This document shows positions 10,101-19,103 of a stretch of 64,000 bases of DNA, piece by piece; position 1 is the stretch's first letter, and each line of letters begins with the position of its first letter. The translations under genes and the position numbers were made by a program. The DNA comes from Candidatus Sumerlaeota bacterium. Lineage in GTDB: Bacteria; Sumerlaeota; Sumerlaeia; Sumerlaeales; Sumerlaeaceae. A model generated the notes under the pieces. It was not told where the DNA came from. It searched no databases and worked only from the letters and a program-made list of their open reading frames with translations. The DNA is taken from contig JADFCV010000004.1 in assembly GCA_017161655.1 (NCBI GenBank), forward strand, positions 201,378 through 265,377, given 5' to 3'.

Positions 10101-10642
10101 TAGACGACGATCTCTCCCCGCCGAATCTCGAGCAAAGATATCGGAACCTTGAAAGCTCCCTCTTTCTTTTTCTGGGTCGAGAACTGTTCTGCGAGCGCTT
10201 GTATTCCCGGTGGCCAGTGCAAGGCTCCGTGTTCCATCCGCACGCGCACCACGCCTGGCGAAATGATGTGAACGGCGCGCAAGGGTTTCCCCATTCCAAA
10301 GAGCCACCAAAGCGGATTCAGTGAGGCTTGCACTCGCTCTGCCGAGAGCTCATCACCCGCGGACGCTGTCGCTTCGGGGCGAACCCGGGCCTTTTCGAGC
10401 ACGAGACGCGGAGGCAAACACCAGAGCTCCGCCGCAGAAATCTCAACTTCCAGCCCAAATTGCTCTCGAAGGACCTTGGCTACATACGGTGGAACGTTCC
10501 GGAAGCGCAGCGGAACTTCTGCCAAGAATGTGCCAGCCAGGCACAGCAGTGCCACGGCACCGATGGCAATGCGCCATTTCAGGCGTCGCCGGCGGTTCTG
10601 GCGATCATCTCGCTGAGTTTTTCTTTGTGTCCTGCTCGCCAT
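7121..10642 (-). CDS. AsmA/TamB-like large membrane-anchored protein (1173 aa)
   Basis: N-terminal TM helix after an Arg-rich start, long beta-rich region, AsmA-type C-terminal region (LSGVKTDVQRLRGEGRVGLVQVEAGRLPF...LLLELYGRYYLEDHRIDAQVRLNLF). Confidence 0.75.
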   Translation of the reverse strand: MASRTQRKTQRDDRQNRRRRLKWRIAIGAVALLCLAGTFLAEVPLRFRNVPPYVAKVLREQFGLEVEISAAELWCLPPRLVLEKARVRPEATASAGDELSAERVQASLNPLWWLFGMGKPLRAVHIISPGVVRVRMEHGALHWPPGIQALAEQFSTQKKKEGAFKVPISLLEIRRGEIVVYQGLDRMTALPMRSKSQSYETTVAAVQISNLQVRELSGERYAVQCTGLATVREAPSPFTVRGTFLGTSEFAGELESPTFRAYWPMGFRGSVATEARDTRLDVRMLRRENQWDFVTNVSVSALALSMPTHSIAYQDENVQLALRGAIEFDSRQLTLTKARIESPQIRLEAEGRGNWEQQEYEANLSADHIGAPYIELLNAPLPKGFEVTAGNGAVQANLHVAGAGPELRTVVGKLTFSSVTLHTPHLRRPVRELKGELDFEPRRLVFHELAGQLGKAALTVNGELVGDYLTSRTGTLRLRWESQADARELTELVQSAGGQVAESAESITPLGGSIYSEGSLEQPVEGDPGAWPAPKMVGVVRVQDLAFRQKSMPAPVTDANGELRVQNSTVIIDGLRAKFGASDVRLVGSIAGDRYFWKDPEVSVTLQLSADAAAFVASLEPTWRNQVSAYRPSGKLAASVQCDLRLSDWQHANLRGNASLSQLAFEFVTDYVSAKLENLSADIGWDGKRLTLKSFSGAMNGIQANGTGSLDQTRIAVRLNATGNLEQVQQLLPRMEPFVEIHGPAAADVTVEIAEPTLAADSKLQNELFRLLASLGPRVLRAYQGGRLQMNGRVVAGDQAKGASFRHHAMPPARTLSYGISVPRGEIKDIHGSFVLRGTTIEVPENAPLRCAMADTPNCRLWGSIAMVPNHYPKIKFQIETPEEAHFDTWITGWSADFHPPARRSPPAKGKRFELEGTIVAARGTYKGESVGQCSGELVYTFVSGEPPRRTEFRNIFIQGFGGSMRGYGAIESWREKPDDYPRWEANVQLDHVRIPPLSRWVFQNPRLVEGVLTGKIKLSGVKTDVQRLRGEGRVGLVQVEAGRLPFILKLFQVVNLTQTRGLFEKAAYNSKRDARFQIADGVVMWDKVELETEGLLLELYGRYYLEDHRIDAQVRLNLFESSLLGAIPLVDELARMADRTLGKVIMAFRVSGPAAQPSVTPIPLPLFQSPTP

Positions 10643-10672
10643 GCCGTGTCACGTCTGCTTCTTCACTCAATC

Positions 10673-11395
10673 ATGATTCCGTGCACCGCACTTTCTCTAT
10701 TGGAAGAACCTATTGAAACAAGAGTTCCACTGCCACAAACTTCTTGCGTGAAAATCCGAGAGTTCAAAGTCGGCAAACGCAAAACCGACCGTGTCACCGT
10801 CGTTTTCGACGACGACTCTGCACTCGCTCTCGATCCGGAAATTGTTGTTCGTTTTCAGCTTAAAACTCAGATGTCTGTGGATGCTCAGCTTGTTAAGCAG
10901 CTGCGTCAAGCGGACGAAATCCTTTCCGCACGCCGGCGACTTGTGCGGTACCTGACGACTCGAAAAAAAACATCTGCGGAAGCTCGACAGTATCTCACGA
11001 GAGTAGGATTCTCCGACTACGCCATAGAACAGGCTCTCGCAGCTGCGCGTGAATTGGGACTGCTCGACGATGCTGCGTTTGCTCAAGCCTATGTCCGTAC
11101 GCAGAAGAAGGTCACCAGGAAAGGTCCTCGTGCCATTGGGCATGAACTTCGTGCTCGCGGCGTCTCAGAAGACCTCGCCGAAGCTGCGCTCGATGCAAAC
11201 TATACTCCCGAGCAACAGGCAGAGCTGGCGCGCATCGTGGCCAGGAAACGCCTTGCATCCCTATCACCGCAAAAGCGTGATGCGAAACTCCATCAGCGTC
11301 TCTATCAGTTCTTACTCCGGCGGGGTTTCGATCCGGAAATCTGCTCCGAGACGCTACGTGAGCTTCTCGGAGAATCGCCCGAAGAAAACTGTTGA
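10673..11395 (+). CDS. recX: Regulatory protein RecX
   Basis: RRLVRYLTTRKKTSAEARQYLTRVGFSDYAIEQALAAARELGLLDDAAFAQAYVRTQ is RecX-like. Start at ATG 10673 or GTG 10748; the ORF-track start at 10328 is antisense to the AsmA-like gene. Confidence 0.88.
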   Translation: MIPCTALSLLEEPIETRVPLPQTSCVKIREFKVGKRKTDRVTVVFDDDSALALDPEIVVRFQLKTQMSVDAQLVKQLRQADEILSARRRLVRYLTTRKKTSAEARQYLTRVGFSDYAIEQALAAARELGLLDDAAFAQAYVRTQKKVTRKGPRAIGHELRARGVSEDLAEAALDANYTPEQQAELARIVARKRLASLSPQKRDAKLHQRLYQFLLRRGFDPEICSETLRELLGESPEENC

Positions 11396-11545
11396 ATGAG
11401 CTGAAGACATCAGTCGAACAATTGGCGTTCAGATTTTTACAATGCGTTGAACCGGCGAACGAACGCAGTGTGTCGCTGGACGCGCGGCGTTCCACGTGTC
11501 GGCCTTCAGAATTCCATAAGCGCTTGGAGAGGACGGTAACAAGCT

Positions 11546-12787
11546 ATGCGCGTCGATGATTTGCGTGGAAAAACGATCGCTTTTGCAGCATCGGGAGGGC
11601 TTGATAGTTGCACTATCACACGCTGGCTCACGGATAATGGTGTGCGCGTGGTGTGCGTGACCCTCGATCTCGGTCAACCTGATGATCCAGATCTGGAACT
11701 CGTGCGTCAGCGCATGCTGGCCTCAGGTGCTGCCGAAGCCCACATTCTCGACGGCCGCGAGGCTCTCGCCCGCGAAGGACTTGCCGTCATTCATGCCCAA
11801 GCGAAGTACGAAGGCGATTATTGGAACACCACAGGCATTGCCCGCCACGTGACAACAACGCTTCTCCTGCGCTTCATGCGTGAGCGCGGAATTACCATCT
11901 TGAGTCACGGAGCGACTGGACGCGGCAACGATCAGGTGCGCTTCCAAATCGTCACCAATATGCTCGAACCAGATTTCGAGGTCTACGCGCCATGGCGCGA
12001 CGACGCCTTCCTTCAAGCCTTCGGTGGCCGCAAAGAAATGATCGATTTCTGTCTCAAGTGCGGCATTCCAATCAAAGCGAGCCACGCGAAACCCTACAGC
12101 ACCGACGCAAATCTCCTGGGCCTGACTCATGAGGCTGGCAAACTCGAGTCGCTCGAAGTGGGCGCTTATGCCATTGAACCAGAGTTTGGGGTTTTGCCAA
12201 CGGCCGCCCCTGACAAGCCCGAGCGTTTCGCCGTGCGCTTTGAGGAGGGAATTCCCGTTGCGATTAATGGTGAGCGCACTAGTGTGCTCGAAGCCTTCCA
12301 GCGTGCAAACGCCGCAGGAGGACGAAACGGTGTCGGGATCGCTCTCCATCTGGTAGAAAACCGGTTCGTCGGCATCAAATCACGCGGTGTTTACGAGACC
12401 CCTGGCATGGAGGTGCTTGGAAAAGCGTACGAGTATTTGCTCCAACTTCTTCTCGACCGCCGCGCCCGCAGACTATTCGACTTCCTTTCCGGCTACCTCG
12501 CGGAGCAGATTTACCAGGGCTACTGGTTCGATCCCGGCTCCGCCGCTGCTAAGACTGCGGTTGCGGCCTTCGCGCAGTTTGCCACAGGAACCATCGAGCT
12601 GGATCTCTATAAGGGGCATGCGATCTTCGCGGCTGCGAAAGACGTGCCGCATTGCGTGTACTCCGAGACAGCTGCCTCCATGGAAAAGGTCGGCGAATTC
12701 AATCACGCGGATTCAGAGGGATTCCTCAACGTGCTCGGCGTTTCCGCCCGCATTCTTGCTCGCGCAAAGCAGATCCGAGAGAGCTAA
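11546..12787 (+). CDS. argG: Argininosuccinate synthase
   Basis: FAASGGLDSCTITRWLTDNGVRVVCVTLDLGQ; HGATGRGNDQVRFQ; full-length 413 aa. Confidence 0.92.
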   Translation: MRVDDLRGKTIAFAASGGLDSCTITRWLTDNGVRVVCVTLDLGQPDDPDLELVRQRMLASGAAEAHILDGREALAREGLAVIHAQAKYEGDYWNTTGIARHVTTTLLLRFMRERGITILSHGATGRGNDQVRFQIVTNMLEPDFEVYAPWRDDAFLQAFGGRKEMIDFCLKCGIPIKASHAKPYSTDANLLGLTHEAGKLESLEVGAYAIEPEFGVLPTAAPDKPERFAVRFEEGIPVAINGERTSVLEAFQRANAAGGRNGVGIALHLVENRFVGIKSRGVYETPGMEVLGKAYEYLLQLLLDRRARRLFDFLSGYLAEQIYQGYWFDPGSAAAKTAVAAFAQFATGTIELDLYKGHAIFAAAKDVPHCVYSETAASMEKVGEFNHADSEGFLNVLGVSARILARAKQIRES

Positions 12788-13691
12788 GGATTTCCTTTTT
12801 GCTTTGTGAAGCAAGACGCGTACGGAGCTGGCAGATCTCAGCCAGTTCGCAGGCTTCGCATACACCCACGTCTGGCGTCGTTGGGCAATCGCCAAGAATG
12901 CCAAGGTGGCACAGGGCAAAGTCGAATCGGACGGGATCTTTGGCGTCGAGAACTCGAAAGAAGCCGGTGATTGCACGAGCCACCTTCAATGTGGCCGAGC
13001 GGGCGCTGACGATTCCAATGTTATTCGCAATGCGCAGGATGTGGCGGTCTACCGGGAAGAGCAGCTTGCTTGAATCTGCCTGATGCCACAGCCCGAGATC
13101 TATGCCATCCCGTGGCCTTACAACCCATCTCAAAAACAGGAACCATCGCTTGCACGCGCTGCCCCGTTGCGGCGAAGCCATGAAGTGGATAAACGAGGGC
13201 TTACCGAGCATGGAACGCAACCGCGATGCTCTGCCGAGCCAGGAATGCCACAGGTTAAGCAAACCACCCAGAGCTCCGGAATAATCCTCTCCCGAATCGA
13301 AGTGAAGAAATGCTCGTTCGAGGGAGCCAAACTCCACCTGGGTTTGGCGAAAAAGCCATAAAAGTGTAGCGATGTCTTGGCCGTCATGAAAACGGTGCCG
13401 AAACGTTTTTAGGGCTTTGTGCACCGAACGCAAATCAAGACATTCAACAAACGCCGCTGGATGCATCTCCATTAGGGCAAAGAGGTGGTTCAACGATCGG
13501 ATGATTTGCTTAACATTCCCGTAGGCAAGAAGCGCAGCCAGTAGGGCCGCAATCTCTTGGTCGGCTGCATTCGTAAAGCGATGAACCACGCAGAGTGGAT
13601 CAGCACCAAGAAACTCAGCTTTGTGATAGCGGCGAAGTAAAGCTTCGAAATAGCGAGCCTGCGTTTGAAGACTCTTACTTTGCAGTTCCAC
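12726..13691 (-). CDS. TIGR02757 family protein (DUF2400)
   Basis: GADPLCVVHRFTNAADQEIAALLAALLAYGNVKQIIRSL; RDGIDLGLW; LLFPVDRHILRIA. Convergent overlap with the argG 3' end. Confidence 0.85.
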   Translation of the reverse strand: MELQSKSLQTQARYFEALLRRYHKAEFLGADPLCVVHRFTNAADQEIAALLAALLAYGNVKQIIRSLNHLFALMEMHPAAFVECLDLRSVHKALKTFRHRFHDGQDIATLLWLFRQTQVEFGSLERAFLHFDSGEDYSGALGGLLNLWHSWLGRASRLRSMLGKPSFIHFMASPQRGSACKRWFLFLRWVVRPRDGIDLGLWHQADSSKLLFPVDRHILRIANNIGIVSARSATLKVARAITGFFRVLDAKDPVRFDFALCHLGILGDCPTTPDVGVCEACELAEICQLRTRLASQSKKEILSSLGSALREQECGRKRRAR

Positions 13692-13760
13692 GCGTGAAGC
13701 TACTGTTTGCTGAGTGCCATATTTGCGGCCCGTGACCTTCGTGGAGTTGCTTACTGTGCC

Positions 13761-15311
13761 TCAAGCGGACGCGTTGACGGTCTCTTTATCGGCGGGGAAA
13801 ATAAGTTTGGAATGGCATTTGGGGCACGAGATCCAGCGGGCTGAGAAAGCTGGGCTCAACTGAATTTTCTGTCCGCACACCGTGCATTCCAAACTCTGCC
13901 AGCGCCCCCCTTGCCTTGGCGTTGTCAGTTCAACGGTTTGAGCAGGTGGAATGTCGCTCTTCCGTGCTGCTGAACGCGACTCTGAGTCAAAAGGTGGTTT
14001 AGCCGCGCCGGAGTCGGTTTCCGATGGTTCCCCTTCCGCCTCCGACGGTTTCTCCTCCATCAAGCTCGCCGTGGCAATCGCGCCAGGCGGCGGCAAGTGG
14101 ATCGTCTCTCCACAGCGCGGGCATTCCATTGTGTCCGTCTGAAGGGTGGGAGGAACCTTGAGCGTCAACTTGCAGGTCGGGCAGCTCACCATGCGGTATC
14201 CGCCACGGGCTCTATGCATATCGGAAGCCGCAAGAATTGCTGCCGCGCCAATGGTCTCGGCTCCTTGCAAGGGCGACATAACAGGCTGGGGCTCGGTGGC
14301 TTGGAGATTCTTGCTCCGGATGATGCGACGCCCAACCACGGACTCTGCCGCCCGTTCATAGTCGTAAAGCGATGCGCCGGCCATACTTCGCAGAATCTTA
14401 ATCCGTTTCTCGACTGGCGGATGTGTTGAAAAAATACTGTCAGCATCAAGCGCCTCGAGTGGATTCACGATAAAGAGCGGAGCCACGGCCCTACTCACCT
14501 TTGTCAAACGCACTGGGGAGTACGCGATTTTTTCCAGCGCCGATGCAAGTCCTTCGGGATAACGCGTAAACAGCGCAGCGCTAGCGTCGGCCAGATATTC
14601 GCGCCGGCGTGAGCTTGCAAAGTAAAGAATCTGCGCTAGGGTCGGCGCAATCAGCATGAAGATCAGCGCTGCAAGAAAGATGATCAGCTCAGCCCCACCA
14701 GCGCTGCTGCGTCTTGAAGAGCGGGAACTCGAACGCTCGCCTACCCGTGCTCCAATGTAAATCAATCGGTAGGCAACCTCACCAAGCACGATAATTGTCC
14801 CCAGCATCACTGCAGCAAGCGTCATGAAGTTGATGTCACGATTACGAATGTGCCCAATCTCATGGGCAATGACTCCCTGGAGCTCATCGCGGTTCAGCAT
14901 CTCCAGCAGACCAGTCGTAACGGCGACTGATGCATGCTCTCCCCGTCCGAATGCAAAAGCATTGGGCGCTGGATCAAAGATCAGATAGACGCGAGGTGTC
15001 TTGCCGATGCCGGACGCAATCGTCATCTCCTCCACGATGTTGATCAGTTGTGGGATGTCCTCCTTTGTCACTTCCTGCACCTGCAAACCGCTAAAAACAA
15101 CGGACTGTGGCGTGAGGGCGTAAATAGCGTATTGAATGAGGAACACAATACCCCCAATCATCACGCCGGTAGCAACCCATGTTTGGTCGTCGTCGTTCTT
15201 CGGCGGCGATAGCAAATAACCCACCGCGCACCCCATGGCAATCATCATGAGGAAAAGCACAAAAAGCAAAATGGTGGAGCGTCGCTTGTTAGCTGCGATC
15301 TGTTCCCACAC
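13761..15311 (-). CDS. M48 family metallopeptidase (HtpX-like) with C-terminal zinc ribbons
   Basis: HEIGHIRNRDINFMTLAAV (HExxH); C-terminal CPTCKLTLKVPP...CPRCGETIHLPP and CTVCGQKIQL...CPKCHSKLIFP. Confidence 0.93.
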   Translation of the reverse strand: MWEQIAANKRRSTILLFVLFLMMIAMGCAVGYLLSPPKNDDDQTWVATGVMIGGIVFLIQYAIYALTPQSVVFSGLQVQEVTKEDIPQLINIVEEMTIASGIGKTPRVYLIFDPAPNAFAFGRGEHASVAVTTGLLEMLNRDELQGVIAHEIGHIRNRDINFMTLAAVMLGTIIVLGEVAYRLIYIGARVGERSSSRSSRRSSAGGAELIIFLAALIFMLIAPTLAQILYFASSRRREYLADASAALFTRYPEGLASALEKIAYSPVRLTKVSRAVAPLFIVNPLEALDADSIFSTHPPVEKRIKILRSMAGASLYDYERAAESVVGRRIIRSKNLQATEPQPVMSPLQGAETIGAAAILAASDMHRARGGYRMVSCPTCKLTLKVPPTLQTDTMECPRCGETIHLPPPGAIATASLMEEKPSEAEGEPSETDSGAAKPPFDSESRSAARKSDIPPAQTVELTTPRQGGRWQSLECTVCGQKIQLSPAFSARWISCPKCHSKLIFPADKETVNASA

Positions 15312-15344
15312 GGCCTAATCTGCTTCCCTTCGACAAGGCAATGA

Positions 15345-15920
15345 TTACGCCGTAAACTTCACGCGCGGAGCTTCGCGTTGCTCCTGGTCTTGCAGTTCAA
15401 AGAAATCACGGCGCGAGAAGCCAAACATGTTTGCGACCACGTTCGCGGGAAATTGCTGAATTCTCGCGTTATAGCGCATCACACTGTCGTTGTAGTACTG
15501 ACGCGCAAAGGCTATCCGATTCTCTGTGGAACTGAGCTCCTCCTGTAAGGCGAGGAAGTTCTCGTTCGCTTTCAAATTCGGATAGGCTTCTGCCAGCGCA
15601 AAAATCGAGCGCAGCGTGCTCGTCAGCATATTTTCTGCCTCAGCTTTTTGCGCCACGCCCTGCGCTTGCATCGCAGCGTTTCGGGCCTGGATCACCTTTT
15701 CGAGCGTTTCGCGCTCGTGAGCGGCGTAGCCCTTTACCGTTTCAACCAGGTTTGGAATCAAGTCATAACGCCGCTTCAACTGCACGTCAATCTGTGCCCA
15801 CGCATTGTCGATTTCCGCCCGCATTGCGACCAGTGAGTTGTACGTTCCAATCACCCACAAGATCGCAAGGATGAGTATAATCAGAATTACGATTGCTGCT
15901 GTTCCCATCTCATTCTCCAC
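15345..15920 (-). CDS. LemA family protein
   Basis: YNSLVAMRAEIDNAWAQIDVQLKRRYDLIPNLVETVKGYAAHERETLEKV; ALQEELSSTENRIAFARQYYNDSVMRYNARIQQFPANVVANMFGF. Confidence 0.95.
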   Translation of the reverse strand: MENEMGTAAIVILIILILAILWVIGTYNSLVAMRAEIDNAWAQIDVQLKRRYDLIPNLVETVKGYAAHERETLEKVIQARNAAMQAQGVAQKAEAENMLTSTLRSIFALAEAYPNLKANENFLALQEELSSTENRIAFARQYYNDSVMRYNARIQQFPANVVANMFGFSRRDFFELQDQEQREAPRVKFTA

Positions 15921-15962
15921 CTGCTCGAATTTAGTCGACGTCTGTTCGCCGTCGTTGTTCTT

Positions 15963-16400
15963 CTACTTGCCCCCAAACAACTCTTTCAAGAAGGAACCCA
16001 CCCGAGCGACACTGGATTCGTCAGTCGCCACTTGACGCAAGTAGGTCTCTAATTCTCCGCCATCAAACCACAGACCATGCCCGTGTGGGCAGCGGTCCAG
16101 CTTTAGTTCTCCTTTGTCACCAGCTTCCACCTGAAATTCCACGAGACGTGCATCACAGCGTGGGCAGAGGCGCTTGGTTTTCTTTGGCGGGAGCTGGCTC
16201 TTTTCTTTGGGAAGCCAGCCACTCTCCACTTTTCTCCCTTCGCCCAGGATGCTCTGCAGCTCACCGTGATCCAGCCATACGCCATGGCATCCAATGCAGT
16301 AATCCACCTCGATACCACGCCACTCGAGGGTCACCATCGGCTTGTCGCAGGCCGGACACACTGGTATGTAGGTGTTTGTCACAAGGTCTTTTCCTTGCAT
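15963..16400 (-). CDS. Double zf-TFIIB zinc-ribbon protein
   Basis: CPACDKPMVTLEWRGIEVDYCIGCHGVWLDHGEL and CPRCDARLVEFQVEAGDKGELKLDRCPHGHGLWFDGGEL. Confidence 0.88.
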   Translation of the reverse strand: MQGKDLVTNTYIPVCPACDKPMVTLEWRGIEVDYCIGCHGVWLDHGELQSILGEGRKVESGWLPKEKSQLPPKKTKRLCPRCDARLVEFQVEAGDKGELKLDRCPHGHGLWFDGGELETYLRQVATDESSVARVGSFLKELFGGK

Positions 16401-16459
16401 AGGCGTCTGTTTTTCGTCAAATTGAATCCACCTCGGAAAATCATGAGTGGAGGTCGTTC

Positions 16460-17029
16460 ATGCCAAGCATGCGTTCGCTCGTCTCAGTGATTGGATGGAT
16501 TCTTTTAGGTGCCCATGTCCTTACCGTTCATCCATCTCATGCGGCTGAAACCACAGGAGGTCGTACCATGAAAATTGTCGTCACAAGTCCAGCCTTTAGC
16601 GAAGCAGCAAGCATTCCGAGCAAGTACACTTGCGATGGCGCTGATATCTCTCCGCCGCTCGCAATAAGCGGAATCCCGGAAGGAACGAAGAGTCTCGCAC
16701 TCATCAGCGATGACCCGGATGCTCCGCGCGGCACATGGGTTCACTGGGTTCTCTATGATTGGCCCGCTGACAGTCTCACGATTCCCGAGAATTTACCGAA
16801 AGTCGGAGACCTCCCTACTGGCGCCAAACAGGGAATGACCGATTTCCGACGGGTCGGCTATGGCGGACCATGTCCGCCAAGCGGCACACATCGCTACTAT
16901 TTTAAAGTTTATGCGCTCGACGTCAAACTCGGCAAGCCGGCCGGCCTCACCAAACCGCAACTCCTAGAGGCAATGAAAGGCCACGTTCTGGCTGAAGGCA
17001 GTTTGATGGGACGCTACGCGCGCAAATAG
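16460..17029 (+). CDS. YbhB/YbcL-type PEBP family protein with signal peptide
   Basis: SPAFSEAASIPSKYTCDGADISPPLAISGIPEGTKSLALISDDPDAPRGTWVHWVLYDWP; GPCPPSGTHRYYFKVYALD. Confidence 0.93.
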   Translation: MPSMRSLVSVIGWILLGAHVLTVHPSHAAETTGGRTMKIVVTSPAFSEAASIPSKYTCDGADISPPLAISGIPEGTKSLALISDDPDAPRGTWVHWVLYDWPADSLTIPENLPKVGDLPTGAKQGMTDFRRVGYGGPCPPSGTHRYYFKVYALDVKLGKPAGLTKPQLLEAMKGHVLAEGSLMGRYARK

Positions 17030-17569
17030 TTAGCGTCGAGGCTCAATCCAACGCACTCGGAAAAGCTCTTCCTCAGGCATTTTCTCGCACTCTCGAGATT
17101 GCCGCTCGAGATCGTGTACCGTTCCTTGGCTGATGCGTTTTAAATACTCGGCGCATGGCTCAAAAACAAGGACAAGCTTGCGATCGGAAGCTCGCCGAAC
17201 GCTCACGTGAATGAACTCCGGGAGTGCTACTTCCGACCAGAGCAAATCGAGGCGTCCCTCGCTGTTCCCTGTGGCCACGGCAAGTCCGTCGAGAATGCAG
17301 GAGTAAGGAGTGCATGCAGGGATATGAGCCGTGACAATGTATTCATGGCTGCCCCATGAGGTTCCGAGCTCACGCAGGACAAACCGCCCCATGCGGTATC
17401 CAAGCACGTTCCACGGACCCACGTGACCATGGCGATTCACGAGCTCCTGCCACCAATCAGCCGGATCCTGTCCTCGATTCCATTCGTTCGATCCGCTCGA
17501 TGCCTTGCGGATCACCCGCACCGAGAGATCCATCGGCCCATGTTGGTGTTCATGTGGCGAATCGTGCAT
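17030..17569 (-). CDS. FmdE-like (formylmethanofuran dehydrogenase subunit E-like) domain protein
   Basis: VNRHGHVGPWNVLGYRMGRFVLRELG and CTPYSCILDGLAVATG resemble the FmdE signature; C-terminal extension. Confidence 0.65.
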   Translation of the reverse strand: MHDSPHEHQHGPMDLSVRVIRKASSGSNEWNRGQDPADWWQELVNRHGHVGPWNVLGYRMGRFVLRELGTSWGSHEYIVTAHIPACTPYSCILDGLAVATGNSEGRLDLLWSEVALPEFIHVSVRRASDRKLVLVFEPCAEYLKRISQGTVHDLERQSRECEKMPEEELFRVRWIEPRR

Positions 17570-17661
17570 AACTTAGGCTCTCCTTCTTATCCCATCAAGC
17601 AGTGCCACTGGCAAACGTTTCATTCAACGCCATCCTGAAAATAACCCAAGCGGTTAAATGG

Positions 17662-18339
17662 TCACTGCCGGGGCACGCTTTCACTATATTTCTGAGTCCG
17701 CACGATGTCGCCATCGCTCACGGTTCCGTTCGTCGGGTCATAGATAATGTTCAACTTCGCGTCCGCTCCACGATCACCGTCCGGACCACACGCGATCATC
17801 CGCCATTGTCCAGATTTCGAAAGGATGTCCTGCTTATTGGCTTCTGACATCGGGTTGGGCAGCGTGTAGAGGTGATAAGGCAGATTGATATAATTAATGT
17901 ATCGGATATATGGCTCTGGGCCAGGAATCTTTGTCGCGAACGGATCCTCAAACCGCGACGTGATATACGCGATCGGTGTCGTCAGGTGATACATCGGGAA
18001 TTCATTCTTATCGTACAGACCAACTGTCGTTGCGGGTTCATAGACAGTGTTATCAGGTTTGATCTGGCCGTATAGTGGATACGTATTGTTGTCCACACAG
18101 TACGACTCTATGCCTGTGGCCATTGAGCGCATATCCGCTTTGCAACGAGCCACTTTTGAACGCACCTGTGCTTCCAGGAAATTTGGCACCGCGATCGCAG
18201 CAAGAATAGCGATGATAGCCACTACGATGAGCAGTTCGATGAGAGTGAATCCCAGAGAAAACGAGAATGACGGACGCCGGCAAAACCGAACCATTGAAGT
18301 TGGCTCTCCTTTCACACGTTTTTCAAAATCGTATGACAA
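17662..18339 (-). CDS. Prepilin-type N-terminal cleavage/methylation domain protein (pseudopilin)
   Basis: GFTLIELLIVVAIIAILAAIAVPNFLEAQVRSKVARCKADMRSMATGIESY; C-terminal YDPTNGTVSDGDI. Confidence 0.92.
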   Translation of the reverse strand: MSYDFEKRVKGEPTSMVRFCRRPSFSFSLGFTLIELLIVVAIIAILAAIAVPNFLEAQVRSKVARCKADMRSMATGIESYCVDNNTYPLYGQIKPDNTVYEPATTVGLYDKNEFPMYHLTTPIAYITSRFEDPFATKIPGPEPYIRYINYINLPYHLYTLPNPMSEANKQDILSKSGQWRMIACGPDGDRGADAKLNIIYDPTNGTVSDGDIVRTQKYSESVPRQ

Positions 18340-18545
18340 AATTCTAAAACACGGTGACTTTCGGATTTATTCATTTGCTACGAAGACATCTCTTTCCGTC
18401 AGGGGCAACGTGGTCGGCAAACGCAGGCAGGCTGGGGGCGTGGCAAGATTCTGTCTGAGCTAGCCGTCAACTGTTGCAATCTCACGCCGAATGAAACTAA
18501 AAAAGACCGTAATCAGTGATGCTTAGGTGAGAACTTCGAGAAGAG

Positions 18546-18995
18546 GTGACCGTTGTGGCCAGGAAAGCTTCAGGCGCCACGGGTGCGGCGCGTTATACGG
18601 TGTCGATGGACGCTCGTCTGCTGGAGAAATTCGATGAGCTGATCGCAAAAAAAGGATACGAGAATCGTAGCGAGGCAATCCGCGACCTTATCCGCGCCAT
18701 GCTCGTGGAAGAGCAGTGGCGCCAGGCAAAGGGCAAAGTTGCTGCCACGGTGACGCTTGTGTATGATCATCACAATCGGCAAGTTGCCGATCGTCTCGGC
18801 GATTTACAACACCACCACACCGACCTCGTCGTCTCCGCGACGCATGTGCACCTCGACAACGACAACTGTCTCGAAGTCGTCATTCTGCGCGGTGAAGCCG
18901 GGAGAGTGCGTGCTCTCGCTGACGAGCTCATCGCTTGCAAGGGCGTTAAGCACGGCCGTGCAGTCCTTACGACAGAGGGACGAGACATTCCCTAG
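18546..18995 (+). CDS. nikR: Nickel-responsive transcriptional regulator NikR
   Basis: RHH domain (RYTVSMDARLLEKFDELIAKKGYENRSEAIRDLIR) and ACT-like Ni site (HHHTDLVVSATHVHLDNDNCLEVVILRG). GTG start. Confidence 0.92.
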   Translation: MTVVARKASGATGAARYTVSMDARLLEKFDELIAKKGYENRSEAIRDLIRAMLVEEQWRQAKGKVAATVTLVYDHHNRQVADRLGDLQHHHTDLVVSATHVHLDNDNCLEVVILRGEAGRVRALADELIACKGVKHGRAVLTTEGRDIP

Positions 18996-19103
18996 GATAT
19001 GGCTCGCCTTTCAGAAACGTTGAGAATACCTTGCCCCCGCCGCTGGTACGCAAAGCGGGCCGGTTGTGTTGCGGCCTGATTTCGTTTAGGAGCTTTGCTG
19101 TCC

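Noticed and set aside
10328-10672. 5' extension of recX as given in the ORF track
   Set aside because: Antisense to the AsmA-like gene; RecX similarity begins after 10748.
18340-18545. Riboswitch or NikR operator upstream of nikR
   Set aside because: No GTATGA-N16-TCATAC-type palindrome and no recognisable riboswitch core; only a lone GTATGA at about 18330.
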